Notes: generated by a model not told the origin, from the letters alone. A stretch of 64,000 bases of DNA from Alphaproteobacteria bacterium (GCA_947473475.1 CANJBZ010000013.1:27599-91598), one strand, 5' to 3'; positions 8,005-18,288 are shown, counted from the stretch's first letter. Program-made: numbers and translations.

Positions 8005-8571
8005 TTAGCGTTTGATCTTGGAAATTTTGGTTCCTTCGATGCTCACGCCCGCCATCAAACCTTCCTGATCGAAGACAAACGCGTAGGCGTCGTCCTTCAA
8101 CGTGGAAGTGGACAGATTTTTGGCGACGCCCTCGTTCACAAGAACCACCGTCGGTCCGACGCCGATTTCCCAGCCCTTGGTATCGTTGATGTAAGAAACG
8201 GCTTTGTTGCTCATCAGGAAGACAACATAGCCGTACGATTGCGCTCCGGCTTGCAGTCCCCATGAGCCTGAAACGGAATTGTAGTAGTTGACGACTTTCG
8301 GGCCCTCTCTCAGGACACCTTCGCCATAGCTCCCGCCGAACACGAGACCGGCCTTTATCACCTTAGGGAACACGAGCACGGCACGCGCACTCTTTGACAT
8401 CTGTTCGGCAACCGGATTGGTCCGGTAAAGCGTTGCCAGCGCCTGGCTGGCGTCTTTGTTCAGATCTTCGGCCGTCGCGGCGTTTGCGCTGGCGAAGATG
8501 CTGACGGACATCGGAATTGCGGCGGCGCTCGCGAGCATGAGCGCTGTAAGAATGGTTTTCATATTGGTCAT
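8005..8571 (-). CDS. Exported SYLF (Ysc84-like) domain protein
   Basis: A signal peptide (MTNMKTILTALMLASAAAIP, cleavage near ANAA) is followed by a single SYLF domain. Features typical of the family are the helix ATLYRTNPVAEQMSKSARAVLVFPKVIKAG, the glycine-rich VFGGSYGEGVL and GSWGLQAGAQSYG segments, and the C-terminal AYAFVFDQEGLMAG. SYLF domains bind phosphoinositides in eukaryotes; bacterial members are periplasmic or outer-membrane proteins without a settled function. At 188 residues it is of normal length. It appears monocistronic, with a hairpin downstream. Confidence 0.9.
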   Translation of the reverse strand: MTNMKTILTALMLASAAAIPMSVSIFASANAATAEDLNKDASQALATLYRTNPVAEQMSKSARAVLVFPKVIKAGLVFGGSYGEGVLREGPKVVNYYNSVSGSWGLQAGAQSYGYVVFLMSNKAVSYINDTKGWEIGVGPTVVLVNEGVAKNLSTSTLKDDAYAFVFDQEGLMAGVSIEGTKISKIKR

Positions 8572-8618
8572 TGGTATTCTCTTTCTGTGATTATTTCTGT
8601 TTCAGGGACACTGAAATT

Positions 8619-9539
8619 TCAGCTGACGATCGCCCAGGCGCCGTCGGGCTGGCGGCAGGCTTTGCCGCTCGCCTTTTGTGCGCGGCCGCGGATGTAGATG
8701 CTTTGCGTGTAGTTGGCGCAGCGGAAACCGGCGGGGTCATTGAAGTAAGTGCCGACGCGGAACTCTCCACGATTGTCGCCGCGCGGGTTTTGCCAGCGAT
8801 AGGTGGCATTGGATCTGCCGGCGTTGAAGCCGTCGGAATAGGTTTTGTACGCATAGCCGCGGTCTTCGCAGCTGAGATTGTTCGTCAATGCGGCGCCGGC
8901 CGCACCACCCGCAATCACTCCGAAGACCGTTGCGCCGGTACGTCCGCCGCCGCTTCCAACAGCATTGCCCAGCAAGCCGCCGATCAGCGCTCCGGCAATC
9001 ACACCGGCCGGATCTGGTGCGTTACGGCAATCCCGGTAATAGGCATCGTCATTGTAGCTGGACGTTGCGGCGTAGCGTTGGCGCCACATCTGGTCGCGAT
9101 CGTCGCGGTAGACAACTTCAAAAATGTTCCCCGTCGAAATTCCGGCAAGGAAGTAATCGCTGTTGTCGTTGCGAACCCAATGATAGCCGCGCGGCGGCTG
9201 CCGCAAGCCATGCTGCTGCCAATCATTAGCTATATACTGGCTCTGCCGATAGCGATCCGGCAGCCGGTCGCCACGTGACCACCGCGGGTTACCGTAGCGG
9301 GCCTGTTGATCCCTGCGGTCCTGGTTCTCGTACCGGTCATTACGGCCCTGTTCGTTGCGATCACGATCATAGCGGCCGTTTTCGGTGCCATTGTTGTCGT
9401 TCCGGTTACCGCCATTGCGGTCGCGGTCGCCGCGGCTGTCGTTCTGATCGGAACGGTTACGATAATCGGGCTGGGCCATGGCGGCGGTCGTGCTGCCAAG
9501 CAAACTCATCGCGAGAGTAGCGCATAGGAATCGTTTCAC
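8619..9539 (-). CDS. Exported RcnB-like protein with glycine-zipper domain
   Basis: A signal peptide (VKRFLCATLAMSLLGS, ending AMAQ) is followed by a charged Asn/Asp/Arg-rich low-complexity stretch (about residues 25-85). An RcnB-type domain comes next (LPDRYRQSQYIANDWQQHGL, PPRGYHWV), then a glycine-zipper hairpin (about 190-225, AGALIGGLLGNAVG). I set the start at GTG 9539 because GGAGA sits just upstream and the protein then begins with a proper signal peptide; the ATGs at 9554 and 9563 would spoil it. RcnB in E. coli is a periplasmic Ni/Co-homeostasis protein. The fused zipper suggests envelope anchoring. Confidence 0.82.
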   Translation of the reverse strand: MKRFLCATLAMSLLGSTTAAMAQPDYRNRSDQNDSRGDRDRNGGNRNDNNGTENGRYDRDRNEQGRNDRYENQDRRDQQARYGNPRWSRGDRLPDRYRQSQYIANDWQQHGLRQPPRGYHWVRNDNSDYFLAGISTGNIFEVVYRDDRDQMWRQRYAATSSYNDDAYYRDCRNAPDPAGVIAGALIGGLLGNAVGSGGGRTGATVFGVIAGGAAGAALTNNLSCEDRGYAYKTYSDGFNAGRSNATYRWQNPRGDNRGEFRVGTYFNDPAGFRCANYTQSIYIRGRAQKASGKACRQPDGAWAIVS

Positions 9540-9755
9540 GGTATTCTCCAACATGTGCGCCAAGGCCTTAACTTGCGAAACAATGAACTGTCGCGAGGGC
9601 AGGCATTAGGCGAAGCGAGCGCGCGTGGCGTGCCGCTGGGATTTAGGCAGGTTCGTGGAAATCGGTGACGACTGTAACTAAAGCGCGTCCGTCATGGCTT
9701 GAGTCCGGCTGCGCACGGGGAAGTGCATAACGCCCACCTCCCCGCTCAGCAGTTA

Positions 9756-9887
9756 TTATACCTTTGTCGCAGGCGCGGGCGCGGGATCGACATGCGCTGG
9801 CTTTGCTTCCGGCGCATGTGCCGACGCTTGGTGGGGTTTTGGGGCCGCGGACGGAGACGAAATGGGCATATCGATCTTGTCAGTCAT
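9756..9887 (-). CDS. 43-residue Pro/Ala-rich peptide
   Basis: This is a short ORF starting MTDKIDMPISS and continuing with alternating Pro, Ala and His (APKPHQASAHAPEAKPAHVD), ending in tandem stops. The ATG has AAAGGTGA seven bases upstream, and the 190 bp in front are unusually AT-rich, as a promoter/leader would be. There is no family match. Proline/alanine tracts in frame with a good ribosome site are suggestive but not proof of expression. Confidence 0.4.
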   Translation of the reverse strand: MTDKIDMPISSPSAAPKPHQASAHAPEAKPAHVDPAPAPATKV

Positions 9888-10075
9888 GAACAAATCACCT
9901 TTCAGAGGCGGAAGAAGAATGCCGCCGTTTTACATATGTGTTTGATGACTTTGATTTACAATGACTGCGTTTTTATTAGATCATTATTATGTTCTATTTC
10001 TCTATACTCAGAAATGTTCCATCTTTTACTGTGTTTTTCTGATTTATTTTCTTTGCCGCAAGCCGCTCAGGCCAA
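9888..10075. promoter_or_regulatory. AT-rich intergenic block
   Basis: This is the most AT-rich stretch in the left half of the window (for example TTTATTAGATCATTATTATG near 9971). It lies upstream of the 43-residue peptide gene on the minus strand. It probably contains that gene's promoter; no clear -35/-10 pair can be fixed. Confidence 0.4.
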
Positions 10076-10105
10076 AGGAAAAAGGCAGGGAGAGCCCTTG
10101 CCTTT
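10076..10105 (-). terminator. Rho-independent terminator after the esterase gene
   Basis: Read on the minus strand, AAAGGCAAGGG, a short CTCT loop and CCCTGCCTTT form a stem followed directly by TTCC. It lies about 30 bp beyond the stop of the LpqC-like gene. Confidence 0.75.
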
Positions 10106-10135
10106 GCAGCTTTAAAGAGCGCTTCGGCGATTACT

Positions 10136-11119
10136 TTAAGGCTTGCTCGGGAGCTTCGAGAAAAAGTCCCAGATGACGGCCGGGGCGTCGAGGTCGCCGG
10201 TTTCGCGGCCCAAGCCGCCCCAGTCCTGATGGGTGCGCGTCGGGACGACGTGGCCGCCGCCATGCACGGCATACAGCACCACGCCCGGCTTGCCCGCCGC
10301 GGACCAGGTGAATTCGTCCACATAGGTCGGATCGGCAGGGACTTTGTGCGGCAAGCGTTTTGACGTGGGCGCGCTCGTGATGCCTTGCAGCTTCGCCCAA
10401 TAGGCGCCCGTGTCCTGCGATGAATAAACCGGACCAAGATTGGCGCTACCAAGACGCACATCCCCGCCAGCGAACGGATTGATCGGATCGTCGGTGCCGT
10501 TGACGATCAGCATCGGCATGGCGTTTCCGGATGGCGTACAGGCGAGATTGTTCGGCAGCGGCACGCTGGCGGAAATCGCGGCGACACCGGCGAAAAGATT
10601 GGCGCGCTCCATCGCGAAGCGGTAGCCGAGCTGGCCGCCGTTCGACCAGCCGGACGAGAACACGCGCTTCTTGTCGATGCCGTGGTCAGCCGCCATTTTG
10701 CCGATCATCGCTTCGACGAAACTCTCGTCATCGATATTCATCACGCGGGCCGGTTGCGGCGAGCCTTTGCGGCAGTCGTTCCATGTGGTCTGAAAGCCAT
10801 CCGGGTAAACCACGACGAAACCATCGCGGTCGGCGAGCTGATCGAATTCGTGTCCGGTGACGTCGCGCATGGATTCGCCATCGCCGCCCGAGCCGTGAAA
10901 GACGAACAGCAGCGGCGCATTCGGCTTCAGCGTGCGCGGCGTATAGCTGATGAAACTGCGCTGCATGCCTTTGACGGCGATCTGCTCACGCTTCACGGCC
11001 CCGGTGGGTTGCGGCTCCGCTGCACGCGCGCCCACACCACTTTCGTACACAGCCGCGCTCAGCATCAGAACTGCGCCGCCGGCAACAGTAAATTGCTTCG
11101 TGTAAGTTGAGAGTGCCAT
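10136..11119 (-). CDS. LpqC/PHB-depolymerase-type exported esterase
   Basis: This is an alpha/beta hydrolase of the polyhydroxybutyrate-depolymerase/feruloyl-esterase group (COG3509-like). It shows the oxyanion-hole motif FVFHGSGGDG (about residues 72-81), the nucleophile S159 in GWSNGG, an acid in NGTDDP (D210/D211) and H290 in HGGGH. An N-terminal hydrophobic segment (about residues 11-27) with a cleavage-like ARAAE predicts export. The likely substrates are short polyesters or aryl esters; the exact one cannot be read from sequence. It is monocistronic, with a terminator behind it. Confidence 0.85.
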   Translation of the reverse strand: MALSTYTKQFTVAGGAVLMLSAAVYESGVGARAAEPQPTGAVKREQIAVKGMQRSFISYTPRTLKPNAPLLFVFHGSGGDGESMRDVTGHEFDQLADRDGFVVVYPDGFQTTWNDCRKGSPQPARVMNIDDESFVEAMIGKMAADHGIDKKRVFSSGWSNGGQLGYRFAMERANLFAGVAAISASVPLPNNLACTPSGNAMPMLIVNGTDDPINPFAGGDVRLGSANLGPVYSSQDTGAYWAKLQGITSAPTSKRLPHKVPADPTYVDEFTWSAAGKPGVVLYAVHGGGHVVPTRTHQDWGGLGRETGDLDAPAVIWDFFSKLPSKP

Positions 11120-11216
11120 GCCATCCGCCGCGCTTCTGCTACTACGCCTTTATAGCATCGTCGCGATGAAGCACGGATAAGAAAGCGGCTTCAGTTCCCG
11201 GCGGCGTATCGATTCA

Positions 11217-12761
11217 TTACAGCGTCAGTTCGATCAGGAACGGCCCGCGCCGGTTGTTGGCGTATCGCAGCAGATCGGCGAAGCGTTCGATGCTATCGGC
11301 CACGCCGCCCTCCACGCCTTGCGCCTCGGCCAATTTGACCCAATCGAGTTTCGGCCGGTCGATGGCGAACAGATCGCGCGAGGCATGTCCCGCCTGCGCG
11401 CCGACATTCTTCAGCTCGAGGAACAGAATCGCGTAGGTGCGGTTGGACAGAATGATCGTGGTGACGTCGAGATTTTCGCGCGCCTGTGTCCACAGCCCCT
11501 GGATCGTATACATCGCGGAACCATCGCCCTGCAGCACGATCACGCGGCGTCCCGGTGCGCCGACGGCAGCACCCGTTGAAAGCGGTATCCCGTCGCCGAT
11601 GGCGCCACCGGGGACTTGCAGCCAATCGTGACGCGCGGCGGTTTTGGTCGCCGCGAAAAATGGGCCGCGCGAGGTGATCGCTTCGTCGACAACGATGGCG
11701 TCCTCCGGCAGCAGCGCTGCAAGCGTCAGTGCGGCAGCGTGCAACGTCACTGGGCCGGCGCCCGGTACAGCAGTGGTGGGATAATCGGGAGTCGGCGCAG
11801 CGGGGCAGCCGAGTTCATCGGCGAGCCGCTCCAAAGCGTCGGGCAAATCCTCGTCGGGTTTTGCCAGCACGTGCGAGATGGCATCTTTCGGCGACATGAT
11901 GCTGGGCTTGCCGGGATAGGCGAAGAACGCGACAGGCTCGGTGGTGCCAACGAGGATGAGGTGCTTCACGTCCTTGAGCTGCGCGACCGCCTCGTCCACG
12001 GGATAGTGCACCGATTCCAGCAATGGCCGCCCGCGCCCGCGAGCGATGCGGCCGTTGAAGGTCGGCGCCATGATGCGCGCACCGGTCGCCGCGGCGATGT
12101 TGTGCGCGATTTTCAGCGGCCCTTCGAGCAAAGCCGGTCCATACATCAAGATGACCGTGTGCTCACCCAGCCGCAGCGTGCGAGCGGCCTCGCGCACGGC
12201 ATCATCGGATACTCTAGCTGTCGTAAGCGGCGGCAGCGGCGTGCCGGGAATGCCGCCATCGTTCCAGCTCACGTCCGAGGGCAGAATCAGCGTGGCGATG
12301 CCGCCGGGTGCGCGGGAAGCAGCTTGCACGGCCTCAGCGGTATCGGCGCCCAGCGTCTCCGTGCGGAGGGTTTTACGCGTCCATTGCGAGATTGGGCGTG
12401 CCCAGGCTTCCACATCGGCGGCCAGCGGCGGCTGGAGCGGCGCGTGGTAGGTCGCCTGATCGCCGACAATGTTGACGATGGGCGTCTGCGCGCGGCGGGC
12501 GTTGTGGAGATAGGCGAGGCCGTTGGCCAATCCCGGTCCGCAATGCATCAGCGTTGCGGCAGGCTTCCCCGCCATGCGGGCATAGCCGTCGGCAGCGCCG
12601 GTCACCACGCCTTCAAACAGGCCCAGCACGCAGCGAATTCCCGGCGCACGGTCGAGCGCGGCAACGAAATGCATTTCGCTGGTACCGGGATTGGCGAAAC
12701 AGGTATCGACCCCGCACGCGACCAACGTCCGAACAAGACTCTCAGCGCCATTCATAGACAT
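11217..12761 (-). CDS. ThDP-dependent acetolactate synthase-like enzyme
   Basis: A 514-residue member of the ThDP decarboxylase superfamily. The N-terminal Pyr domain includes the conserved glutamate in GLFEGVVTGAADGYARM and a CGPG segment. The C-terminal PP domain has the metal/diphosphate motif QGDGSAMYTIQGLW ending in ILSNRTY. It is shorter than IlvB (about 560-590), and no ilvH-type small subunit is nearby, so biosynthetic acetolactate synthase is unlikely. The benzoylformate-decarboxylase/MdlC-like branch often annotated as 'acetolactate synthase large subunit' fits better. Its ribosome site GGGGAGGATC comes from a repeat-B element. Confidence 0.82.
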   Translation of the reverse strand: MSMNGAESLVRTLVACGVDTCFANPGTSEMHFVAALDRAPGIRCVLGLFEGVVTGAADGYARMAGKPAATLMHCGPGLANGLAYLHNARRAQTPIVNIVGDQATYHAPLQPPLAADVEAWARPISQWTRKTLRTETLGADTAEAVQAASRAPGGIATLILPSDVSWNDGGIPGTPLPPLTTARVSDDAVREAARTLRLGEHTVILMYGPALLEGPLKIAHNIAAATGARIMAPTFNGRIARGRGRPLLESVHYPVDEAVAQLKDVKHLILVGTTEPVAFFAYPGKPSIMSPKDAISHVLAKPDEDLPDALERLADELGCPAAPTPDYPTTAVPGAGPVTLHAAALTLAALLPEDAIVVDEAITSRGPFFAATKTAARHDWLQVPGGAIGDGIPLSTGAAVGAPGRRVIVLQGDGSAMYTIQGLWTQARENLDVTTIILSNRTYAILFLELKNVGAQAGHASRDLFAIDRPKLDWVKLAEAQGVEGGVADSIERFADLLRYANNRRGPFLIELTL

Positions 12762-12892
12762 GATCCTCCCCTGCGAAGCGGGGGAGGGGGACCCTGCGTA
12801 GCGAAGCGAAGCAGGGTGGAGGGGGCCGCCGCGTGATGGGAATGTTGGGGAAACAATTCGAAATCACCTCCCCGCAAGGGGGAGGTGATGAT
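12762..12892. repeat. Repeat family B copy (CCTCCCC...GGGGAGG)
   Basis: Composite of small inverted repeats: TCCTCCCC/GGGGGAGG, CCTGC/GCAGG arms around GTAGCGAAGC, and CACCTCCCC/GGGGGAGGTG. It matches the elements near 18289, 23699 and 26335 in wording and in position between genes. Confidence 0.8.
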
Positions 12893-12947
12893 CTGTACAC
12901 GCCTTGCGCGGGTGAGGATCATTTGTGCGGTGGCGGTCGCGTTCATC

Positions 12948-14609
<1,662 letters not shown>

Positions 14610-14730
14610 CAAGGCTCCGGTTCTGTCTATACGTAACGCTGTCGGGAAGACGTTTTGGCAAATAAGCACAATTTCGCCAAGGGCTGCGGCTTGATTTGCG
14701 TCAACGCCGATCTTTGGCGTGCGCGCTAAG

Positions 14731-14745
14731 AAGGGTTCAACCCTT
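14731..14745. promoter_or_regulatory. Palindrome upstream of the copper operon
   Basis: AAGGGTTCAACCCTT is a perfect 7+1+7 palindrome, extended outward by CTAAG/AG. It lies 14 bp before the first start codon of the copper operon, covering or adjoining the ribosome site. It may be an operator; it does not match the TACCC...GGGTA operators further down. Confidence 0.4.
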
Positions 14746-14759
14746 AGAGGACGCAGGCC

Positions 14760-15344
14760 ATGAACGGAAAACGCGCACTCACGTCAATCGCAGCTTTGGC
14801 TGTCCTGGCTGCATTTCCCTATGCCGGTTTTGCCCAGACGGGCGAAGATCCGCACGCGGGGCACCATGCCCCGGCAGAAGCTGCCGCTCAGCCTTCGATT
14901 CCAACCCAGATTCCAGGCCGTGCCGTGGGCATGATGGGCGGGGGTATGATGGGTGGCATGATGATGGGCCAAGGCGGCCCGGGGCCCCGCATGGCCACCG
15001 ACCACATCGAAGGCCGTATCGCCTTCCTTAAGGCGGAGCTGAAGATCACCGGCTCCCAAAATGCCGCCTGGAACGGTTTTGCGGACGCCCTGCGCGGCAG
15101 CGCGAAGCAAATGACGGAACTGCGCGAGAGCATGAAGGCCACGCCGGCTGGTTTCGCGGAACAACTGTCTCAGCGAGAGAAGGTTCTCTCCGTACGTCTT
15201 GAGAACACCCGGGCCATGCGAACGAGCTTTGCCGCGCTCGACGCGAAGCTCACCCCCGACCAGAAGAAGATGGCCGGCGAGCTTCTGAGCTCTCCCATGG
15301 GGATGGGCATGATGGCCATGGGCGCGCGTCCTCCACGCGAATAA
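14760..15344 (+). CDS. Met/His-rich Spy/CpxP-like periplasmic protein
   Basis: A signal peptide ([23 protein letters not shown] cleavage) is followed by a metal-binding-type head with DPHAGHH and a Met/Gly run (residues about 58-70). A helical Spy/CpxP-like domain follows, with the LTxxQ motif in LTPDQKK, and the protein ends in another Met-rich tail. Such proteins act as periplasmic copper buffers or chaperones; copper is inferred from the CsoR, CopC and CopD genes behind it. The ATG at 14760 follows GAGGACGCAGG. Confidence 0.8.
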   Translation: MNGKRALTSIAALAVLAAFPYAGFAQTGEDPHAGHHAPAEAAAQPSIPTQIPGRAVGMMGGGMMGGMMMGQGGPGPRMATDHIEGRIAFLKAELKITGSQNAAWNGFADALRGSAKQMTELRESMKATPAGFAEQLSQREKVLSVRLENTRAMRTSFAALDAKLTPDQKKMAGELLSSPMGMGMMAMGARPPRE

Positions 15345-15365
15345 ATATACCCCCTGGTGGTATAT
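15345..15365. promoter_or_regulatory. Candidate CsoR operator 1
   Basis: ATATACCCCCTGGTGGTATAT is a near-perfect palindrome starting at the stop codon region of the Spy-like gene and 55 bp before the csoR start. CsoR operators have pseudo-palindromes with C/G tracts flanked by TA steps, which this fits. The binding itself is inferred. Confidence 0.65.
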
Positions 15366-15372
15366 TACTGTT

Positions 15373-15387
15373 TACCCCCGGCGGGTA
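15373..15387. promoter_or_regulatory. Candidate CsoR operator 2
   Basis: TACCCCCGGCGGGTA follows operator 1 by 7 bp and has the same TACCC...GGGTA ends. Two adjacent sites suggest cooperative binding or separate control of an internal promoter for csoR and the genes behind it. Confidence 0.6.
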
Positions 15388-15419
15388 TAGATTCGCGCCG
15401 TTCTGATGGGAGGCCGCAA

Positions 15420-15695
15420 GTGGGGCACGGAACCAAGCCGAAGCTGTTGAACCGGCTGAATCGCATCGAAGGTCAGGTGCGTGGAATCACCCGCATGGTC
15501 GATGGGGGGCGGTATTGCATCGATGTGCTGACACAGATTAGCGCGGTGCGCGCCGCGCTGGCGCGGGTCGAATCGGAAATGCTGAAGAACCATCTGGATC
15601 ACTGCATCGAAAGCGCCATCGTCAGCGGCAACGCCAATGAGCAGCGGAAAAAGGCCACCGAATTGATCGAGTTGCTGGACCGGGCGACACGATGA
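15420..15695 (+). CDS. csoR: CsoR-type copper-sensing repressor
   Basis: A 91-residue all-helical DUF156 protein. The residues C33, H58 and C62 have exactly the C-x24-H-x3-C spacing of the Cu(I) site in CsoR, which separates it from FrmR and RcnR. Apo-CsoR binds DNA, and Cu(I) releases it. I chose GTG 15420 because GGGAGG lies just upstream and the length then matches CsoR; the open frame back to 15357 would translate the operators. The stop overlaps the next gene in ATGA. Confidence 0.9.
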   Translation: MGHGTKPKLLNRLNRIEGQVRGITRMVDGGRYCIDVLTQISAVRAALARVESEMLKNHLDHCIESAIVSGNANEQRKKATELIELLDRATR

Positions 15696-16993
15696 GACTT
15701 TTTCCCGCCCTGGTTTTCACGACCACCCTTGCTGCGATGGCTGCGCAAGCCCAGCCGATGGATATGCCGCAGCACCAGCATGGCGCGCCGTCGGAAGAAG
15801 ACCTGCCACCGCTCGGCACCGGCCCCAGCGTGCAATTCGGCGGCATCCTCGGCGATTATCCGATGATGCGTGATGCGTCCGGCACGTCGTGGCAACCGGA
15901 CTCCGCGCCTATGGAAGGCATTCACGGCATCGCGGGCGATTGGGCCACGATGCTGCATGGCTACATCGCGGCCATTTATGACCACACAAGCGGGCCGCGC
16001 GGCGACAACAAGACGTTCAGCTCCAGCATGCTGATGGGCATGGCCCAGCGCAGCCTCGGCGAAGGCCATCTGACGCTGAAAGGCATGATCTCGCTCGACG
16101 CGCTGATGGGAAAAAGCGGCTATCCGCTCCTCTTTCAAACCGGAGAGACGGCGGACGGCGTCACGCCGCTGGTCGACCGCCAGCATCCGCACGATTTCCT
16201 GATGGAATTGGCCGGCACCTACAGCACGCCGCTGAGCAGCGATGCGTCCGGGTTCGTCTATATCGGCTATCCGGGCGAACCGGCCCTGGGGCCGCCCGCG
16301 TTCATGCACCGCTTCAGCGCCATGAATAATCCCGAGGCGCCGATCGGGCATCACTGGCTGGACGCGACACACATCACCTATGGCGTCGCGACGCTCGGCC
16401 TGACATCGGGAGGATGGAAAGTCGAAGGTTCGATTTTCAACGGCCGTGAGCCGGATCAGCACCGCTGGGAACCCGATCGGTTGCGGCTCGATTCCGCTTC
16501 CACGCGGCTGAGCTTCAATCCCACGTCCGATTGGGCATTCCAAGTGAGCTACGGCTTCATCAAGGACCCGGAACAGTTGGAGCCCGGCGTCAGCCAGCAC
16601 CGCGTGACGGCGTCGGCGATTTACAACAAAAAGCTTGAACACGGGAACTGGCAGACCACGCTCGCCTGGGGGCAGAACAATCAGCAGCCCGGCATAACGT
16701 CGAACGCCTATCTGCTGGAATCGGCCATCGGCTGGTATGCGCACACGGTGTTTGCACGCATTGAGGACGCGCAGAAGAACGAGCTATTCCCAGAGAGCAA
16801 TCCCTTGCACGGCCGGATGTTCGGGGTTGCCAAATTCAGTCTGGGTTATGTCTACGACATCCCCATCCAGGAGCACCTCAGCCTTGGCCTCGGCGCCGTT
16901 GGCAGCCTCTATACGCTGCCGTCCGCGCTGGCCCCGGCCTACGGAACGGACCCAAGCTCCTATATGCTGTTCGTAAGGGTAAAGCTGATATAG
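15692..16993 (+). CDS. Copper-operon outer-membrane beta-barrel protein
   Basis: A 433-residue exported protein: signal peptide (MRLFPALVFTTTLAAMAAQA), a Met/His segment (MDMPQHQH), then a long series of amphipathic strands with aromatic girdles and a final strand ending in MLFVRVKLI, typical of outer-membrane barrels. Further His-rich spots (RQHPHDFLMEL, IGHHWLDATH) may bind metal. Proteins of this kind often sit in copper-resistance operons, though the family is uncharacterised. Translation is coupled to csoR by a 4-nt overlap, which supports a copper role. Confidence 0.72.
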   Translation: MRLFPALVFTTTLAAMAAQAQPMDMPQHQHGAPSEEDLPPLGTGPSVQFGGILGDYPMMRDASGTSWQPDSAPMEGIHGIAGDWATMLHGYIAAIYDHTSGPRGDNKTFSSSMLMGMAQRSLGEGHLTLKGMISLDALMGKSGYPLLFQTGETADGVTPLVDRQHPHDFLMELAGTYSTPLSSDASGFVYIGYPGEPALGPPAFMHRFSAMNNPEAPIGHHWLDATHITYGVATLGLTSGGWKVEGSIFNGREPDQHRWEPDRLRLDSASTRLSFNPTSDWAFQVSYGFIKDPEQLEPGVSQHRVTASAIYNKKLEHGNWQTTLAWGQNNQQPGITSNAYLLESAIGWYAHTVFARIEDAQKNELFPESNPLHGRMFGVAKFSLGYVYDIPIQEHLSLGLGAVGSLYTLPSALAPAYGTDPSSYMLFVRVKLI

Positions 16994-17025
16994 CGCGTAT
17001 GGGAATACACGGAAGGAGCCCTCTC

Positions 17026-17391
17026 ATGTCTCTGAAGTTTGCAATGGCCGCAGGTCTGGCCGCACTGTTTGCGTTTTCGTCCGCCGATGCGCATCCGCAA
17101 CTCAAAGCCGCCGGCCCTGCGCCCGGCAGCGTGGTGAATGCGTCCCCGAAGGCGTTGCGCATTCAATTCAACGAAGGCATCGAAGCGGGTTTCTCCGGCG
17201 TCGAGATCACCAACGAGAAGGGCGAGAAACAGCCTGTTGGCACGGCAACAAGCGCCCCGAACGATAAGGCCCAGATGATCGTGCCGATCAACGGCGAGCT
17301 GAAGCCCGGGAAATATACCGTCGCTTGGCATGCGGTCGGCGACGACACACACCACGTCGAAGGCAAGTACAATTTTGAAGTGAAGCCGTGA
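17026..17391 (+). CDS. copC: CopC-family periplasmic copper-binding protein
   Basis: A 121-residue precursor. After cleavage at SADA the mature N-terminus would be HPQLKAAGPAPG, the hallmark CopC start that supplies the Cu(II) N-terminal histidine. The C-terminal DDTHHVEGKYNFEV provides the other family ligands. The fold is a small beta-sandwich. ATG 17026 has GGAAGGAG ten bases upstream and is preferred over the open frame from 16999. The stop overlaps copD by GTGA. Confidence 0.93.
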   Translation: MSLKFAMAAGLAALFAFSSADAHPQLKAAGPAPGSVVNASPKALRIQFNEGIEAGFSGVEITNEKGEKQPVGTATSAPNDKAQMIVPINGELKPGKYTVAWHAVGDDTHHVEGKYNFEVKP

Positions 17392-18287
17392 ATGTAGCCG
17401 CGGGGCTTATCGCTTCGCGCTTCGTTCATTATCTGGCCCTTTCGGTTCTGTTCGGCGGCGCGCTGTTTCCGTTTTACGGGATGGCTTCGCGTGCCGGCGG
17501 TCCGCGCATTCCGTCGTGGCTGGCTTTGCTGCTGCGTCTAGCGGCGTGGCTCACTTTTCTGAGCGCCCTTTCATGGCTGCTGTTCACGGCGGCCAACATG
17601 AGCGGCAACGTCTCCGGGATGACCGATCCGGGCGTGTTATCGCTTGTGCTTCTGGATACCGGGTTCGGGCGAGTCTGGGCGGTGCGGCTGGTGCTTGCGG
17701 CCGGCTTAGCCGTGCTCATGCTCGGAGGCGGCGAAATCGGACGGCGGCGGCACTATGTTGTGCTCGCCGGGGCCTTGCTTCTGCTGACCAGTATCGCCCT
17801 TACAGGACACGCCGGCAGCGATACCGGGCGCTTCAGCTTCCTGCACCGCGCGGCGGACGCCATTCATCTGATCGCCGCCGGCGTTTGGATCGGCGCGCTC
17901 ATTGTTTTTTCCCGGATGGTGCTGGCGGCACTGCATTGCGGCAGCGCCACGAGCTTCCATTATGCGCTGGCTCAGTTCTCCGGGACCGGAACCGCGGCGG
18001 TCGTGGCGCTGGTGGCGACAGGGCTTATCAATCCCGGCTTCCTGGCGAGCCTGTCTACGCCGTATGGACGCCTGCTGCTCGCAAAGCTCGGCATGTTTGG
18101 TTGCATGCTGATGCTGGCGGCCGTCAACCGGTTCTGGCTGACGCCGCGGCTTGCGCTCGCCCTGCACTCCGGAACGGGATTGGGAGCGGCCACCGGCCTG
18201 CTCCGCGCCAGCGTGCTGATCGAAACCGCGCTGGCGCTACTGGTTCTGCTTTCGGTTGCGTGGCTGGGCACATTAGCCCCGCCGTAG
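17388..18287 (+). CDS. copD: CopD-family copper-resistance membrane protein
   Basis: A 299-residue integral membrane protein with about eight spans and the CopD-domain pattern, including intramembrane His in RFVHYLALSVLFGG and LHRAADAIHLIAAGVWIGAL. It is thought to move copper across the inner membrane together with CopC. It starts at GTG 17388, overlapping the copC stop by 4 nt. This is the last gene of the copper operon; a repeat-B hairpin follows immediately. Confidence 0.9.
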   Translation: MNVAAGLIASRFVHYLALSVLFGGALFPFYGMASRAGGPRIPSWLALLLRLAAWLTFLSALSWLLFTAANMSGNVSGMTDPGVLSLVLLDTGFGRVWAVRLVLAAGLAVLMLGGGEIGRRRHYVVLAGALLLLTSIALTGHAGSDTGRFSFLHRAADAIHLIAAGVWIGALIVFSRMVLAALHCGSATSFHYALAQFSGTGTAAVVALVATGLINPGFLASLSTPYGRLLLAKLGMFGCMLMLAAVNRFWLTPRLALALHSGTGLGAATGLLRASVLIETALALLVLLSVAWLGTLAPP

Positions 18288-18288
18288 C

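Noticed and set aside
9699..10115. 138-codon plus-strand frame across the AT-rich block
   Set aside because: Starts at GTG without a ribosome site and changes composition midway; the opposite-strand peptide has better signals.
11616..12836. 406-codon plus-strand frame opposite the ThDP enzyme
   Set aside because: Antisense of an evident enzyme; no ribosome site and repetitive Arg/Gly composition.
15599..16744. 381-codon minus-strand frame opposite the copper-operon barrel gene
   Set aside because: Shadow frame; the plus-strand gene has a signal peptide and is coupled to csoR.
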